Below, one piece after another: positions 9,346 to 18,288 of a stretch of 64,000 nt of DNA. Origin of the DNA: CAYMUR01 sp964393615. Lineage in GTDB: Bacteria > Planctomycetota > Planctomycetia > Pirellulales > Pirellulaceae. The translations under genes and the position numbers were made by a program. The notes beneath the pieces were generated by a model. It did not search any database, was not told where the DNA came from, and saw only the letters and a list, made by a program, of their open reading frames with translations. Each line of letters opens with the position of its first letter. The stretch's first letter is position 1. The DNA is taken from NCBI GenBank assembly GCA_964393615.1, contig CAYMUR010000002.1:1-64000 (forward strand), read 5' to 3'.

Positions 9346-10089
9346 ATGAAATTGGCTACGGGAATCAAACTGTTCTGGAAAAAATGGTTCAGCAGTAACG
9401 AGCGTGAACTGGCAAGTTATATCCTGGCCGATAAGTTGTGCCGTTGGCTTTATCCAAAATATAAATTCAGTGAATTTTCTCGTAGCTGGCTCTCAGACGA
9501 GAATTTCTTTCGCTATTACGAGCGATTTCACGGCCAGGAGAATTATCACTCAGCTGACCGTAAATTCTTTCTCAAAAATCTGCTTCAACTGGTAGATGGA
9601 TTACCGGGTGACACGGCAGAATGCGGTGTATTTCAAGGGGCTTCCTCCTACTTGATTTGTGAATATTTTCAAGCTCATGACAAACAGCATGTTATCTTTG
9701 ACTCATTCGAAGGATTGTCGAAACCGCAGCAAGAGGATGGAACTCATTGGACAGTTCACCAGTTTACGGTTGATGAACAAACAGTACGAAATAATTTAGC
9801 TGAGTTTGATCGCGTGGAAATTTATCGGGGGTGGATTCCCGATTCCTTTCACCATGTCTTGGACCGACAGTTTTGTTTTGTGCATATCGATGTCGATCTC
9901 TATCAGCCGACCCTTGAAGCGGCCCGTTTTTTTTATGATCGAACGGTTGTGGGTGGAATAATACTCTGTGATGACTACGGATTTGATGGCTGTCCAGGGG
10001 CCAGACAGGCAATCGATGAACTGCTTTGTGACAAGCCTGAATTACTTGTCCAAGTGCCTACCGGCCAAGCTTTTTTTGTAAAGCGGTAG
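9346..10089 (+). CDS. TylF/MycF-like O-methyltransferase family protein
   Basis: A 247-residue protein of the macrocin O-methyltransferase (TylF) family, SAM-dependent enzymes that use a divalent metal to methylate sugar hydroxyls. Key blocks are AECGVFQGASS (91-101, SAM loop), HVIFDSFEGLS (115-125), FVHIDVDLYQPT (178-189, metal-binding aspartates) and LCDDYGFDGCPGARQAID (208-225). The family in environmental bacteria is common in surface-polysaccharide loci. It starts 11 bases after the HEAT gene and ends convergent to the prepilin peptidase gene. The actual acceptor is unknown. Confidence 0.85.
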   Translation: MKLATGIKLFWKKWFSSNERELASYILADKLCRWLYPKYKFSEFSRSWLSDENFFRYYERFHGQENYHSADRKFFLKNLLQLVDGLPGDTAECGVFQGASSYLICEYFQAHDKQHVIFDSFEGLSKPQQEDGTHWTVHQFTVDEQTVRNNLAEFDRVEIYRGWIPDSFHHVLDRQFCFVHIDVDLYQPTLEAARFFYDRTVVGGIILCDDYGFDGCPGARQAIDELLCDKPELLVQVPTGQAFFVKR

Positions 10090-10107
10090 TATTTAATTTT
10101 CCGGCTA

Positions 10108-10126
10108 GAGGGCTTATCGGGCCCTC
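10108..10126. terminator. Hairpin between convergent genes
   Basis: GAGGGC (10108-10113) and GCCCTC (10121-10126) form a perfect 6-bp GC-rich stem with a 7-base loop. It sits between the stop of the methyltransferase gene and the stop of the prepilin peptidase gene, which it just overlaps. There is no strong T-run on the plus side, though AATTTT lies on the other flank. A bidirectional terminator is plausible. Confidence 0.4.
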
Positions 10127-11072
10127 ATGTCCGATGCTGGCGAAGCATATTGGGAAAAGTCCGGCGCAGCAGACAGAGCAGAACGATGCATAGTGTGACT
10201 GCTAGGAATGTTGGCCAGGAAGCAATAGGACCCAGCAGTGGTAAATGATGCTCTATATATCTCCAGGTAAATATCCATAACAGTGTCATGTCTGTCATAC
10301 AGCCGATCCACAATCGTCGTCCCGAGTAGCGTTCACAAAGTATGCTTAAAAGCGTTGCCAGTGGGATGATACACACCATAGCATTCCAACCAAGAAAACT
10401 ACCGATTGCGCCAGCAAAACCCACATCCCAGTGGTCAATCCGATGCTGTTTCTTACTACCCATTCCGTAGACAATCCCTGTCAAGAAGAGGCCCGACAGA
10501 ACTCCCAGCAGACTGTATTCCCAACTCGCGATCGACGCAGAATGAGAAGTGAAACTAGAGGTTGCCGGGTAGTTGACGTTTGGGTGCAGTTTCGGAAAGA
10601 AAGCAGGTGCCACCATTCCTGTTAGCCACACGAAGGCAAGTAATTGAAAGGGCATCTTACCACGGTCCCATTGGATCAGCGCCGCACAAATTAATGAACA
10701 GACTAAAGTTAACCGGAAAATGCAAATTCCCCAGCTCTGGTAGTTTCCCAGTAAATGTACCTCTTCTCGTAACGCTTCGAGGTGGCCCAAGGTGAGAAAC
10801 AGAACTGCCATTAATGCTTCGACGGCCGCGTATCGCAGTGAAAAATGCGATTGGCAGTCCCGACAACGACCACCCAATAAGAACCAACTTAAGACGGGAA
10901 TATTGTCGTACCAACGAATTGAATGATGACAAGTTGGGCAGTGTGATCCGGGATGAACAATGCTTAATCGGCGAGGTAACCGATAAATGACGACGTTCAT
11001 GAAACTGCCAATCGACCCACCCATGGCAAGCAGCCAGATGCTGATCAACCAATGCCAAAAAGGTGTGTCCAT
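10125..11072 (-). CDS. Prepilin peptidase (A24 family), divergent active site
   Basis: A 315-residue polytopic membrane protein with the prepilin peptidase layout: N-terminal SIGSFMNVVIYRLPR (20-34), the zinc-binding pairs Cys45/Cys48 and Cys70/Cys73 in the cytoplasmic loop, then about seven hydrophobic helices. It would cleave type IV pilin-like leader peptides, and the cysteine domain supports N-methylation. The usual GxGD motif reads DHWDVGFAG (213-221) with Asp216 kept, and the usual xPDxxT stretch reads GKMPFQLL (138-145), so the normal Asp there is missing and only Asp136 lies nearby. It may be a divergent or impaired peptidase. No pilin genes are seen in the window. Confidence 0.8.
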   Translation of the reverse strand: MDTPFWHWLISIWLLAMGGSIGSFMNVVIYRLPRRLSIVHPGSHCPTCHHSIRWYDNIPVLSWFLLGGRCRDCQSHFSLRYAAVEALMAVLFLTLGHLEALREEVHLLGNYQSWGICIFRLTLVCSLICAALIQWDRGKMPFQLLAFVWLTGMVAPAFFPKLHPNVNYPATSSFTSHSASIASWEYSLLGVLSGLFLTGIVYGMGSKKQHRIDHWDVGFAGAIGSFLGWNAMVCIIPLATLLSILCERYSGRRLWIGCMTDMTLLWIFTWRYIEHHLPLLGPIASWPTFLAVTLCIVLLCLLRRTFPNMLRQHRT

Positions 11073-11083
11073 GGCAGAAATGC

Positions 11084-11548
11084 CTACTGCTGTTCTGAAT
11101 CTTCGAGCACCTGACGAACTTCGTCAACCGTTGTGGATTGGGTGAGAAAATTACAGAATGTGGCGTCACGTAAGTGGCGGGAAACAGTCTCCAATACTTG
11201 GAGGTGCTGTTCCGAATGATCGGGCGGAGAGACTAGTAAAAAAAACACGCGAACATGCGCGCCATCTAGACTTTCGAAGTCAATTCCAGTCTGGCTGACA
11301 CCAATGGTACCAATAGTGTGTGTCACTCCTATATGTTTCGCATGAGGCACGGCCACCCCACCGCCGATACCCGTGGTGCCCAAACGTTCGCGTTCTAGGA
11401 TTCGCTGTACGATATTTTCGTGTTCTTGCTTGTCAATTTCGCCTGCTGAGACTAAAGCTCCCGTCAGTTCACGAATGACACCCTCTTTATCTAAAGCGGT
11501 GAGTTGGAGCTGAATCGCTTCCATGCAGACGAAGTCGGAAAATATCAT
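11084..11548 (-). CDS. PTS EIIA (fructose/nitrogen-type) domain protein
   Basis: A 154-residue single-domain PTS EIIA protein of the fructose/Ntr class. The phosphorylatable histidine is His69 in GGGVAVPHAKH, preceded by the ERLGTTGIGGG loop; the FFLLVSPPDHSEQHLQVL block is also typical. In many non-sugar-PTS bacteria such proteins have a regulatory role. I chose the ATG at 11548 because it has an AAAGGA ribosome-binding site and normal family length; the frame runs upstream to 11674 without similarity. Its stop lies 11 bases before the start of the prepilin peptidase gene on the same strand, so the two are probably co-transcribed. Confidence 0.85.
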   Translation of the reverse strand: MIFSDFVCMEAIQLQLTALDKEGVIRELTGALVSAGEIDKQEHENIVQRILERERLGTTGIGGGVAVPHAKHIGVTHTIGTIGVSQTGIDFESLDGAHVRVFFLLVSPPDHSEQHLQVLETVSRHLRDATFCNFLTQSTTVDEVRQVLEDSEQQ

Positions 11549-11736
11549 GCAGATTCCTTTCGATTGTGTTTCAAAATGTTCTGTTGCATCAATCGATTGT
11601 CGGACGTCAAAGACGAAGTCGTGTGAAGCATGATGTGCAGAACGGTGTATTTGATTTGCGTTATTTGTCAGCATGGCAACGTTTGCGTTGGGGCACTACT
11701 CCCATTTTGTCTTTTCACGTTTTTGTTTGAGTGCAA

Positions 11737-13578
11737 TTACAAATAAGGTGCCAGGGGTCCACCACGGCTCGCCAATGCATCGACTCGTTGACTAATCTTT
11801 GGATTTTCTATCAATGGAGGTGCGTGATGTGTTTTTGACCGGCCGTCGATTACCAGGGACCCACGGCACCCCCAATGCTTGTGATGAGTAAACGCGTCGA
11901 TTCCGTAGATGTCTGTGGCTGGATCGCTACGAGTAAATGTAACCCATAAAAAATTCCTCAATGTGCTTCCAACCATCTGGCTGTCGTCAACAATGACCAG
12001 TAGGGGAAATTGATTAATCGAATCATTCTGTCCATAATTGGCACAGAAGTGAGTCATCTGTTGTTCCGCCAAGGTACGACTCTTTGGACACGCTGGACCT
12101 TGAACCGCCAAGACGCCTGGCATACAGATGCAAGGAGCACTGAATCCGTCTGGAAAATGAAGATTGGTCGGCAATGTCGTGGATAGTTCTCGCCGTGCGG
12201 GTCCTACCGCTGCCATAACCACTTTGGAACCTTCATTTAATCCTGTTCCTGAGTAATCCAGCGTATCAATCGTGGTCAATGTCTGGAAGTGCAAGTCTTG
12301 CTGCCAGTTCACTCGTTCCAGCAGATGTTGAAAAAATTCGTTCGTTTTGTGGATTTTTAGTGCCGGTTGGTCTTCGTGTGCCACGATCATCAGGTATTTG
12401 GCCAACGAGAGTTGCCCTTGGCCCAGGATGGCGTTTGCCTGGGTCAAAAGTTCCCCAGGGCGCGTACGATCCCTGTACGGTACGTAGCGTTCACTGCCAA
12501 TCGCTAGCAACAAGGGGTGGACGCCGGCAGCATCGACTGCCTGGACAGCGTGCACTCCGGGTAATACGCTCGGAATAATAGGACCGGTTAATTCGTGAAT
12601 CAGTTCGCCGAAGACTGAATCTTCTTGGGGTGGCCTGCCCACTACCGTAAACGGCCAGATTGCGTTCGGACGATGACTCACTTGGTCGACCTGTAGTACG
12701 GGATAATCGTGCACGAGGCTGTAATAGCCAAGATGATCACCAAAGGGACCTTCTGGTAATATACGCTTGGGGTCGACGAAGCCGCGGATACAGAAATCCG
12801 CCTCAGCGTAGACGGGTAGTTTTTTCGAGGTGCTATACATTGGCAAACGATATCCGGCCAAGGCACCAGCGAACCCTAATTCGGACATGCCTTCTGGTAG
12901 GGGCATGACTGCGGCAACCGTCACGGCAGGAGCACCGCCAACGAAAATATTAACGGGAAATGGTTGACCAGTACGCAACGCAGTGGCATGGTGCACTCCG
13001 ATGCCACGATGAATTTGATAATGCAACCCGACTTCCTGGTTGGGTTTGTATTCTCCCCCTGAAAACTGGATGCGATACATGCCCAGATTGGAATCAGCTA
13101 ACCCTGGCTGATTGACGTTTTCTGAATAGACCGTTGGCAGCGTTACAAACGCTCCACCATCTTCGGGCCATGATTTTTGTTGAGGGAGTGAATCGAGCGT
13201 TGTTAAATGCGTCAACGCGGGAGCATGTCTCACCCGGCGGGGAAGCATCCGTATTGCCGTCTTTGCAGTCTTTGTGGTCCGCCAAGGGTGTTTCCAAGCG
13301 GAGGAGGGATCGACTTTGAGTTGGACGAGTTGCTGGACCTCCGCCAGTGTATCCCGGAAGATAAAACGTGCCCTTTCGAGGGTGCCAAATAAATTGGATA
13401 CCATCGGAAAGCGACATTGCTTCACCCGCCGAAACAATACGGCAGGGCCACCCGATGCGTTTACACGACGTTGAATTTCAGCTGCTTCGAGACATGCGTC
13501 TACTTCATCTTCCAGACAGACTAGATGGCCAGTTGCCTCTAAATTATTGACACATTGTGCTAAAGTTTTATAGCCCAT
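11737..13578 (-). CDS. UbiD family decarboxylase
   Basis: A 613-residue protein of the UbiD family, prenylated-FMN-dependent (de)carboxylases such as 4-hydroxy-3-polyprenylbenzoate decarboxylase. The N-terminus GYKTLAQCVNNLEATGHLVCLEDEVD matches the family's first domain, and the central NIFVGGAPAVTVAAVMPLPEGMSELGFAG and FRGFVDPKRILPEGPFGDHLGYYS-like segments match the cofactor and catalytic regions. It is longer than E. coli UbiD (just under 500 residues), as are many planctomycete homologues. A role in quinone biosynthesis is possible but other aromatic acids are handled by the family, and the prFMN synthase UbiX is not in this window. It stands alone between the EIIA gene and the MoxR-type gene. 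Confidence 0.8.
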   Translation of the reverse strand: MGYKTLAQCVNNLEATGHLVCLEDEVDACLEAAEIQRRVNASGGPAVLFRRVKQCRFPMVSNLFGTLERARFIFRDTLAEVQQLVQLKVDPSSAWKHPWRTTKTAKTAIRMLPRRVRHAPALTHLTTLDSLPQQKSWPEDGGAFVTLPTVYSENVNQPGLADSNLGMYRIQFSGGEYKPNQEVGLHYQIHRGIGVHHATALRTGQPFPVNIFVGGAPAVTVAAVMPLPEGMSELGFAGALAGYRLPMYSTSKKLPVYAEADFCIRGFVDPKRILPEGPFGDHLGYYSLVHDYPVLQVDQVSHRPNAIWPFTVVGRPPQEDSVFGELIHELTGPIIPSVLPGVHAVQAVDAAGVHPLLLAIGSERYVPYRDRTRPGELLTQANAILGQGQLSLAKYLMIVAHEDQPALKIHKTNEFFQHLLERVNWQQDLHFQTLTTIDTLDYSGTGLNEGSKVVMAAVGPARRELSTTLPTNLHFPDGFSAPCICMPGVLAVQGPACPKSRTLAEQQMTHFCANYGQNDSINQFPLLVIVDDSQMVGSTLRNFLWVTFTRSDPATDIYGIDAFTHHKHWGCRGSLVIDGRSKTHHAPPLIENPKISQRVDALASRGGPLAPYL

Positions 13579-13848
13579 CGATTAACGATTCCGGTCGTTG
13601 GATCCATCGAAAGGTAGTCAGCGGGTAGATTCTTCCCAACTGTCGATTTTGTCTGAACTTGTAAGTATGGAACCGACTTAGAAGAAAGGGCGCCTGAGGT
13701 TCTCCCGAAGTTCTATTTCCATTACCGGGAAGTGGCTTGGACATGGTTTTGTCCTCTGGGTTGGCAGGGTAACATGGAGTCTGAAGGAGAGTCGTGACAT
13801 GCTATCGGCAGGAATGTAATAGCTATCCTGGTAGCCTTTATGTAGGCA

Positions 13849-14853
13849 TTAGAAATTGACGTCGTCGTTGTCTTCTTCTTCCTCTTCTTCTTCAAAATCA
13901 GGATGTAGGGGGTCGTCTGGGGAAAAGAAGAAATCACCAAGACCCAATGGGACAGTATCACCACCTAGGGTACGATTTTTTCGTTCGGCCAGCGAGTCCA
14001 GATCCAGTGCATCGTCTCCGAGGCATTTTTCCAGTGCCTCTCGCCAAGCGATGTCTTGGCTGACAGGGTGGTTCGGATCCTGACTGAGACGTTTCATGGC
14101 AAACCGTAATAAGTTGATTCCATCACGTGGAGAAAAATCAAGTTTCAACTCGTGAGAACGTTGTAAAAAGTCAACTGTTAAAGACAACATTTCCAGTTCA
14201 GCAAATGGGAGATGGTAACGCAAGATAGCCATTTCATCATGCCGACCAGGAAATCCAAGATTTAAAGTTGGTTGCAATCTGCTGAGAATATAATCAGGGA
14301 TTTCATAAGTAGAATCGTCTTGATTCATTGTGACAGCACAGCGAAAGTCTGGGTGGGCGGCAACCGTGATACCGGCCACGATCGACTCAATATAACGACG
14401 ATGGTCCAGTAGTGGTGCCAGACTGGCCCACGATTTTTCGTTCATGCGATTGCCTTCGTCGAGAATACAAACACCTCCACAAATCATGGCAGTCACCAGT
14501 GGCGACGCATGGTAAGCGATGCGTCCGTTTTCTGCCAGAACCGGCGTCACCAGCAGATCTTCGGGTCGTGTGTCTGCGGTACATTGATAGATATACAGCG
14601 GTTGTTGACGCTGCTGGCTGGCGGCCATGCCCAAGGCGGTTTTACCAATTCCAGGAGGACCGATCAGGCGCGGGGTTAACGGTAAATCTTGTGGATCTAC
14701 TACTAGCCAACATGCTAAAACTTGACGGAGTATTTCCTCTTGTCCGATCCACTGTCCGACCACTTCGTGTGGTTTACCAAGCCGTAATCGTATGCCGTTG
14801 ATTTCGCAATAGTCATCTGTGGCAGAAGGAGTCTTTTCGTGAGGTGCATGCAT
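13849..14853 (-). CDS. MoxR-type AAA+ ATPase with acidic tail
   Basis: A protein of about 334 residues of the MoxR/AAA+ class. Walker A is GPPGIGKT (65-72) and Walker B lies in GGVCILDEGNRM (about 120-131); an RLQPTLNLGFPGR block follows in the place of the sensor and arginine-finger region. The last residues form a run of glutamates and aspartates before a terminal VNF, which is unusual and could bind a partner. MoxR proteins normally act as chaperones with VWA proteins, but no VWA gene is adjacent here. I prefer the ATG at 14853; the frame extends six codons further to a TTG. Function is an inference from family only. Confidence 0.75.
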   Translation of the reverse strand: MHAPHEKTPSATDDYCEINGIRLRLGKPHEVVGQWIGQEEILRQVLACWLVVDPQDLPLTPRLIGPPGIGKTALGMAASQQRQQPLYIYQCTADTRPEDLLVTPVLAENGRIAYHASPLVTAMICGGVCILDEGNRMNEKSWASLAPLLDHRRYIESIVAGITVAAHPDFRCAVTMNQDDSTYEIPDYILSRLQPTLNLGFPGRHDEMAILRYHLPFAELEMLSLTVDFLQRSHELKLDFSPRDGINLLRFAMKRLSQDPNHPVSQDIAWREALEKCLGDDALDLDSLAERKNRTLGGDTVPLGLGDFFFSPDDPLHPDFEEEEEEEDNDDVNF

Positions 14854-15550
14854 CCGGTTCACCACTGCCAATTAGTTTGTAACGTGAACTTCTGAGAACT
14901 TTGTACGTCATTGTAGGGATTATGTCGAGCGTTGAGTACAACTGTTGAAGAAAAAACTAAAAACAGCCACTGCGGTTGATCTTGTTGTTAGGAGTTGGAG
15001 GGGGATCTGCCAGGTCGTTTTACTGGTGTTTGTACTGATATTTTGTCGTGTTTGGATGCAAGCTACCCTTTTCTGAACCAGATGGATCTGAGTGGGAGAA
15101 TGGATGGTTTGTAACACGTACAGTCTACGCGCGTTTCAGGATCATAAAAAAACCAGATTCCGGAGAGCCAATCTACAGCGTGAAATTTTGACCGGGATAG
15201 GATTTATGATCGCTGGACGTAGCTTTGGTGAACTCTCGTGGGACTCTATGATCATGATATGGGCACATCATCTTGTCCGTTCAGCGGGGTTCATGCTCTA
15301 AATCCGATTTTTTTTAAGAAAAGTTTGGTTCGGTGATATACAATTTCATTACTTGCCATGTTGAATCGAGACTTAGTGACAGTCAGTGAATTGTCCGATG
15401 AAAGAGGGGTGGTCCGGTTTAAGAGACAAACACCCACAGGAGGCGGAGACGTGCTAGCTGCTAGTGATTTCTAATGCCAGGCGTTTATTCGAAATGGTGG
15501 TTTAGGCAGAAACAATTGGTCGCAAGAGAAAATTTGGCAAAGCATTCAAA
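14854..15550. other. Long divergent intergenic region
   Basis: About 700 bases separate the leftward MoxR-type gene from the rightward GT2 gene. Short open frames exist (for example around 15092-15301) but show no family resemblance or good start signal. An AGGAGG is present near 15438 but leads only to a seven-codon frame. I see no tRNA, repeat or clear regulatory element, so this stretch remains unexplained. Confidence 0.4.
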
Positions 15551-16285
15551 GTGCAAGAAAACTATCCAATCCCGAAACTGGACTATGCATTACCCGATGG
15601 CTTTTTGCTATCGGTCGTGATTCCTGTGTACAACGAAAAAGATACGATCACCACAACCATTGAGCGAGTCCGCCATTTGCCTTTTCCCACACAAATTGTT
15701 GTCGTTGACGATTTTAGTTTAGATGGGACGAGAGAGGTTTTACGGCAAAGTGCAACGATCGATGGGGTTCGTGTCGTCTTCAAGCCACAAAATCAAGGTA
15801 AAGGTGCGGCGTTGCGGACAGGTTTTACTTATGTGTCTGGAACGGTCATCGCCATTCAAGATGCGGATTTGGAGTACGATCCTCGTGATCTGATTCCGCT
15901 TATTCGTCCGATTGTCGAAAACAGTGCCGATGTGGTATACGGATCACGTTTTGCTAACAGTCAGCATGTTAGTTCGTCATGGTTACATCAGTTTGGAAAC
16001 CGCGCACTCACGCTGGCGTCGAACTTATGTACCGGGATGAGGCTGACTGATATGGAGACATGCTACAAGGTGTTTCGCCATAGTGTGCTTGAAAAAATAG
16101 AATTGCGACAGGACCGGTTTGGTTTTGAACCGGAGTTTACTGCCAAAATCTCCCGACAAAAGCAGCGTGTAACGGAACTACCCATCAGTTACAACCCGCG
16201 TTCCTGGGATGCCGGTAAAAAAATTGGCTTCCGGGATGGGATCAATGCCCTGTATTGTATTGTGAGATATGGACTGGCCGATTGA
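15551..16285 (+). CDS. Family 2 glycosyltransferase (dolichol-phosphate mannosyltransferase-like)
   Basis: A 244-residue GT2 enzyme with a GT-A fold. SVVIPVYNEKDTI (21-33) is the nucleotide-binding start, VVDDFSLDGT (51-60) the first acidic motif, and AIQDADLEYDP (101-111) the DxD-like metal site. The DMETCYKVFR block near residue 170 is typical of the polyprenyl-phosphate mannose/glucose synthase branch. No membrane helices are seen, so it is a soluble single-domain form, presumably charging undecaprenyl phosphate with a hexose. The start is a GTG at 15551. It is convergent with the ferritin-like gene. Confidence 0.85.
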   Translation: MQENYPIPKLDYALPDGFLLSVVIPVYNEKDTITTTIERVRHLPFPTQIVVVDDFSLDGTREVLRQSATIDGVRVVFKPQNQGKGAALRTGFTYVSGTVIAIQDADLEYDPRDLIPLIRPIVENSADVVYGSRFANSQHVSSSWLHQFGNRALTLASNLCTGMRLTDMETCYKVFRHSVLEKIELRQDRFGFEPEFTAKISRQKQRVTELPISYNPRSWDAGKKIGFRDGINALYCIVRYGLAD

Positions 16286-16450
16286 GTATCCACCATTGTC
16301 TCTTTGCTTGAACAAAAAACTGGCCCACCGGAAATCCTTGAAAACTTGCGGCACCGTGGTTTCCAGAGCTCAGTTGTTCAGCCAGGATATCTGCACTGTA
16401 AAAAGTTCGCTGGGATAAAGATTAGGCCCAGTGCCAGCCAAGTCCCAAGA

Positions 16451-16906
16451 TCAGGTTTGCTTGTATTCTTTCAGAAAACCTTTAAATAACACTAGATGTT
16501 CTTCTTCGGATGCGAGCAAGCGGATTGCTAAGTCCTGTGTGACGTAGTCCTCACCGTCAGTTTCGCGGATGATTCTTTTGTATTGCGCACATGCTGCTTC
16601 TTCCGCTTCAATGACGGCATGAATAACACCCACAACGTCGGTTGTGTCGTCAGACGGTTGAGTTTGTTTCCCGATAGTGACTGATGCTGATCCAGGTACT
16701 AGGCCACCCAATTGTTTGATCCTTTGTCCTAGTGTCTGGGCGTGAGTCAGCTCCTCGGTAATGTCAGCTGCCAATGACTTCTTGATTTCTTCGGCTCGGA
16801 CACCATCCAAGTTAGTACTATTCGCTAAATAATTCATAACCGTTTCGAGTTCCATACAATACGCGGTTTTCAGCAACTCGATGACTTGATCAGCATGAAT
16901 CGGCAT
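16451..16906 (-). CDS. Ferritin-like (bacterioferritin/Dps-like) protein
   Basis: A 151-residue all-helical protein of the ferritin-like superfamily. Di-iron ligand candidates are the glutamates in YCMELETVMNYL (about 17-28), EELTHAQ (about 51-57), EAEEAACAQY (about 101-110) and ASEEEHLVLF near the C-terminus, arranged as two ExxH/E pairs. It may store iron or act in oxidative-stress protection. The ATG at 16906 has a GAAAGGAA ribosome-binding site eight bases upstream. It lies just downstream of a HEAT protein gene in the same direction (80 bases apart). Confidence 0.75.
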   Translation of the reverse strand: MPIHADQVIELLKTAYCMELETVMNYLANSTNLDGVRAEEIKKSLAADITEELTHAQTLGQRIKQLGGLVPGSASVTIGKQTQPSDDTTDVVGVIHAVIEAEEAACAQYKRIIRETDGEDYVTQDLAIRLLASEEEHLVLFKGFLKEYKQT

Positions 16907-16986
16907 ATTTAAAAATTCCTTTCGTGATATCTATGATTTGTAATTTTGCGCTTGCACGTAAACTAGCTAGTCATCTTGCATGATGC

Positions 16987-18087
16987 TTACGAATCCTCCG
17001 TGCTTTCTAACAGTTGATGTGTTCTGCGCACCTCTGCTAATAGATGACCATTGATGTTTGACTCAAGTAATTCATTGACAGTTTGGCGAAAAACATCCAG
17101 GTTAGCTGATGGATTAGTGTGAGCCAACTGTTCGATAGCGCGCAAGGCATTACTAATGATCGAATATTGTTTCCAGGACTGGGCAGAAAGCGTTGATTTG
17201 TCCTGTGGCATAGGGTGTTGATCGATTGTCAACATGTCTAACAAAACGTCCTGACCTCGAAGATCTCCATGTCGGGCTAAACCGGTTGCGGCATTGTAGC
17301 GGACATTCGGTGAAATATCGTGACACAAATTTGCTAGACGGTCTAGATCGGATTGTCCTCCCAGTACGCCAAGAGCAAACGCAGCCGCAGATCGCAACCG
17401 TTGACGGTGGTCACCGTTTTTTTCGTTTTCCGTGCGTTCTGATGCTGCCTGATGTATTGCGCTCGTTACAGCATCCAGGTCCGGTAGGCGTTCGATACCG
17501 ATTTGTCCTACTAAAACTGCAATGGCTTCGATTCCAGACAAGCGGACTTGTTCGTCACCATAGTCATCCGGATCCTGGGCAACGTATTCTTCGGTCGTGA
17601 CAGCACGTACCAGCGCAGGCACAACTACGGGCGTTTTGAATTCACCGAGCACACGACAAAGATAGACGCGCATCAGTACGATTGCTTTACGGGGATTAGG
17701 TTCGAAGCCCTTGATTCCCGCGGAACTGGCGTACGAAGTCAAGGGAACGTCGAGTTGACGTTCCAGCAAGTCTGCCAGTCTGCCAGCCAGAACTTCGTCA
17801 CTTGACAGTGACATATTGCCTGGTTTTTGCAGTTCCCGAGCTAAATTGTATGCGGTTTGCCAGCTGTGAGCACCACCTCGCTCAAGTTCTTTGACAAGTG
17901 TTTCTGGTGTGCCTCCCACATGTGCCAGCCAACTGAAAAGCAGTGATACGACAGCAATGATACTGACGATCATGGCGGGAATGACAAATAATTGAACGAC
18001 AAAACCAGCGGTCGGAGGCTGGACCGGAGGTAGAACTTTCTCTGGCGAATGAGCCGTTGATTCGGTCGAAGGGGAGATGTCAGCCAT
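16987..18087 (-). CDS. Membrane-anchored HEAT-repeat protein
   Basis: A 366-residue protein with a proline-rich cytoplasmic N-terminus, one hydrophobic helix (about residues 29-53, VVQLFVIPAMIVSIIAVVSLL) and then HEAT-like helical repeats; the segments FALGVLGGQSDLDRLANL and NAATGLARHGDLRGQDVLL are characteristic. It has no enzyme motif and is probably a scaffold facing the periplasm. ATG 18087 is preferred because it has AGGAAA at proper spacing; the frame starts two codons earlier with TTG. It is followed by the ferritin-like gene in the same direction. Confidence 0.7.
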   Translation of the reverse strand: MADISPSTESTAHSPEKVLPPVQPPTAGFVVQLFVIPAMIVSIIAVVSLLFSWLAHVGGTPETLVKELERGGAHSWQTAYNLARELQKPGNMSLSSDEVLAGRLADLLERQLDVPLTSYASSAGIKGFEPNPRKAIVLMRVYLCRVLGEFKTPVVVPALVRAVTTEEYVAQDPDDYGDEQVRLSGIEAIAVLVGQIGIERLPDLDAVTSAIHQAASERTENEKNGDHRQRLRSAAAFALGVLGGQSDLDRLANLCHDISPNVRYNAATGLARHGDLRGQDVLLDMLTIDQHPMPQDKSTLSAQSWKQYSIISNALRAIEQLAHTNPSANLDVFRQTVNELLESNINGHLLAEVRRTHQLLESTEDS

Positions 18088-18288
18088 AGTCAAGTTTCCT
18101 GTAATTTGTGTAGTCTATGGCATTCTTTTCGCGAAGGCGAGACGGGGACTTCTCCTGGAACGAGTAGCCATTTTGTTGGCGAAGCTGTTAAGCACGGTCC
18201 GGTGAGGCATAATAGGCATAAATTCAGCTACATTAGAAGATCTCTCAGGCACCTTGGCCACGATTTATGACCTGTAAAAAGAAATGGA

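Noticed and set aside
15092..15301. A 69-codon plus-strand frame in the long spacer before the GT2 gene
   Set aside because: It has no good start signal, no recognisable family and odd composition.
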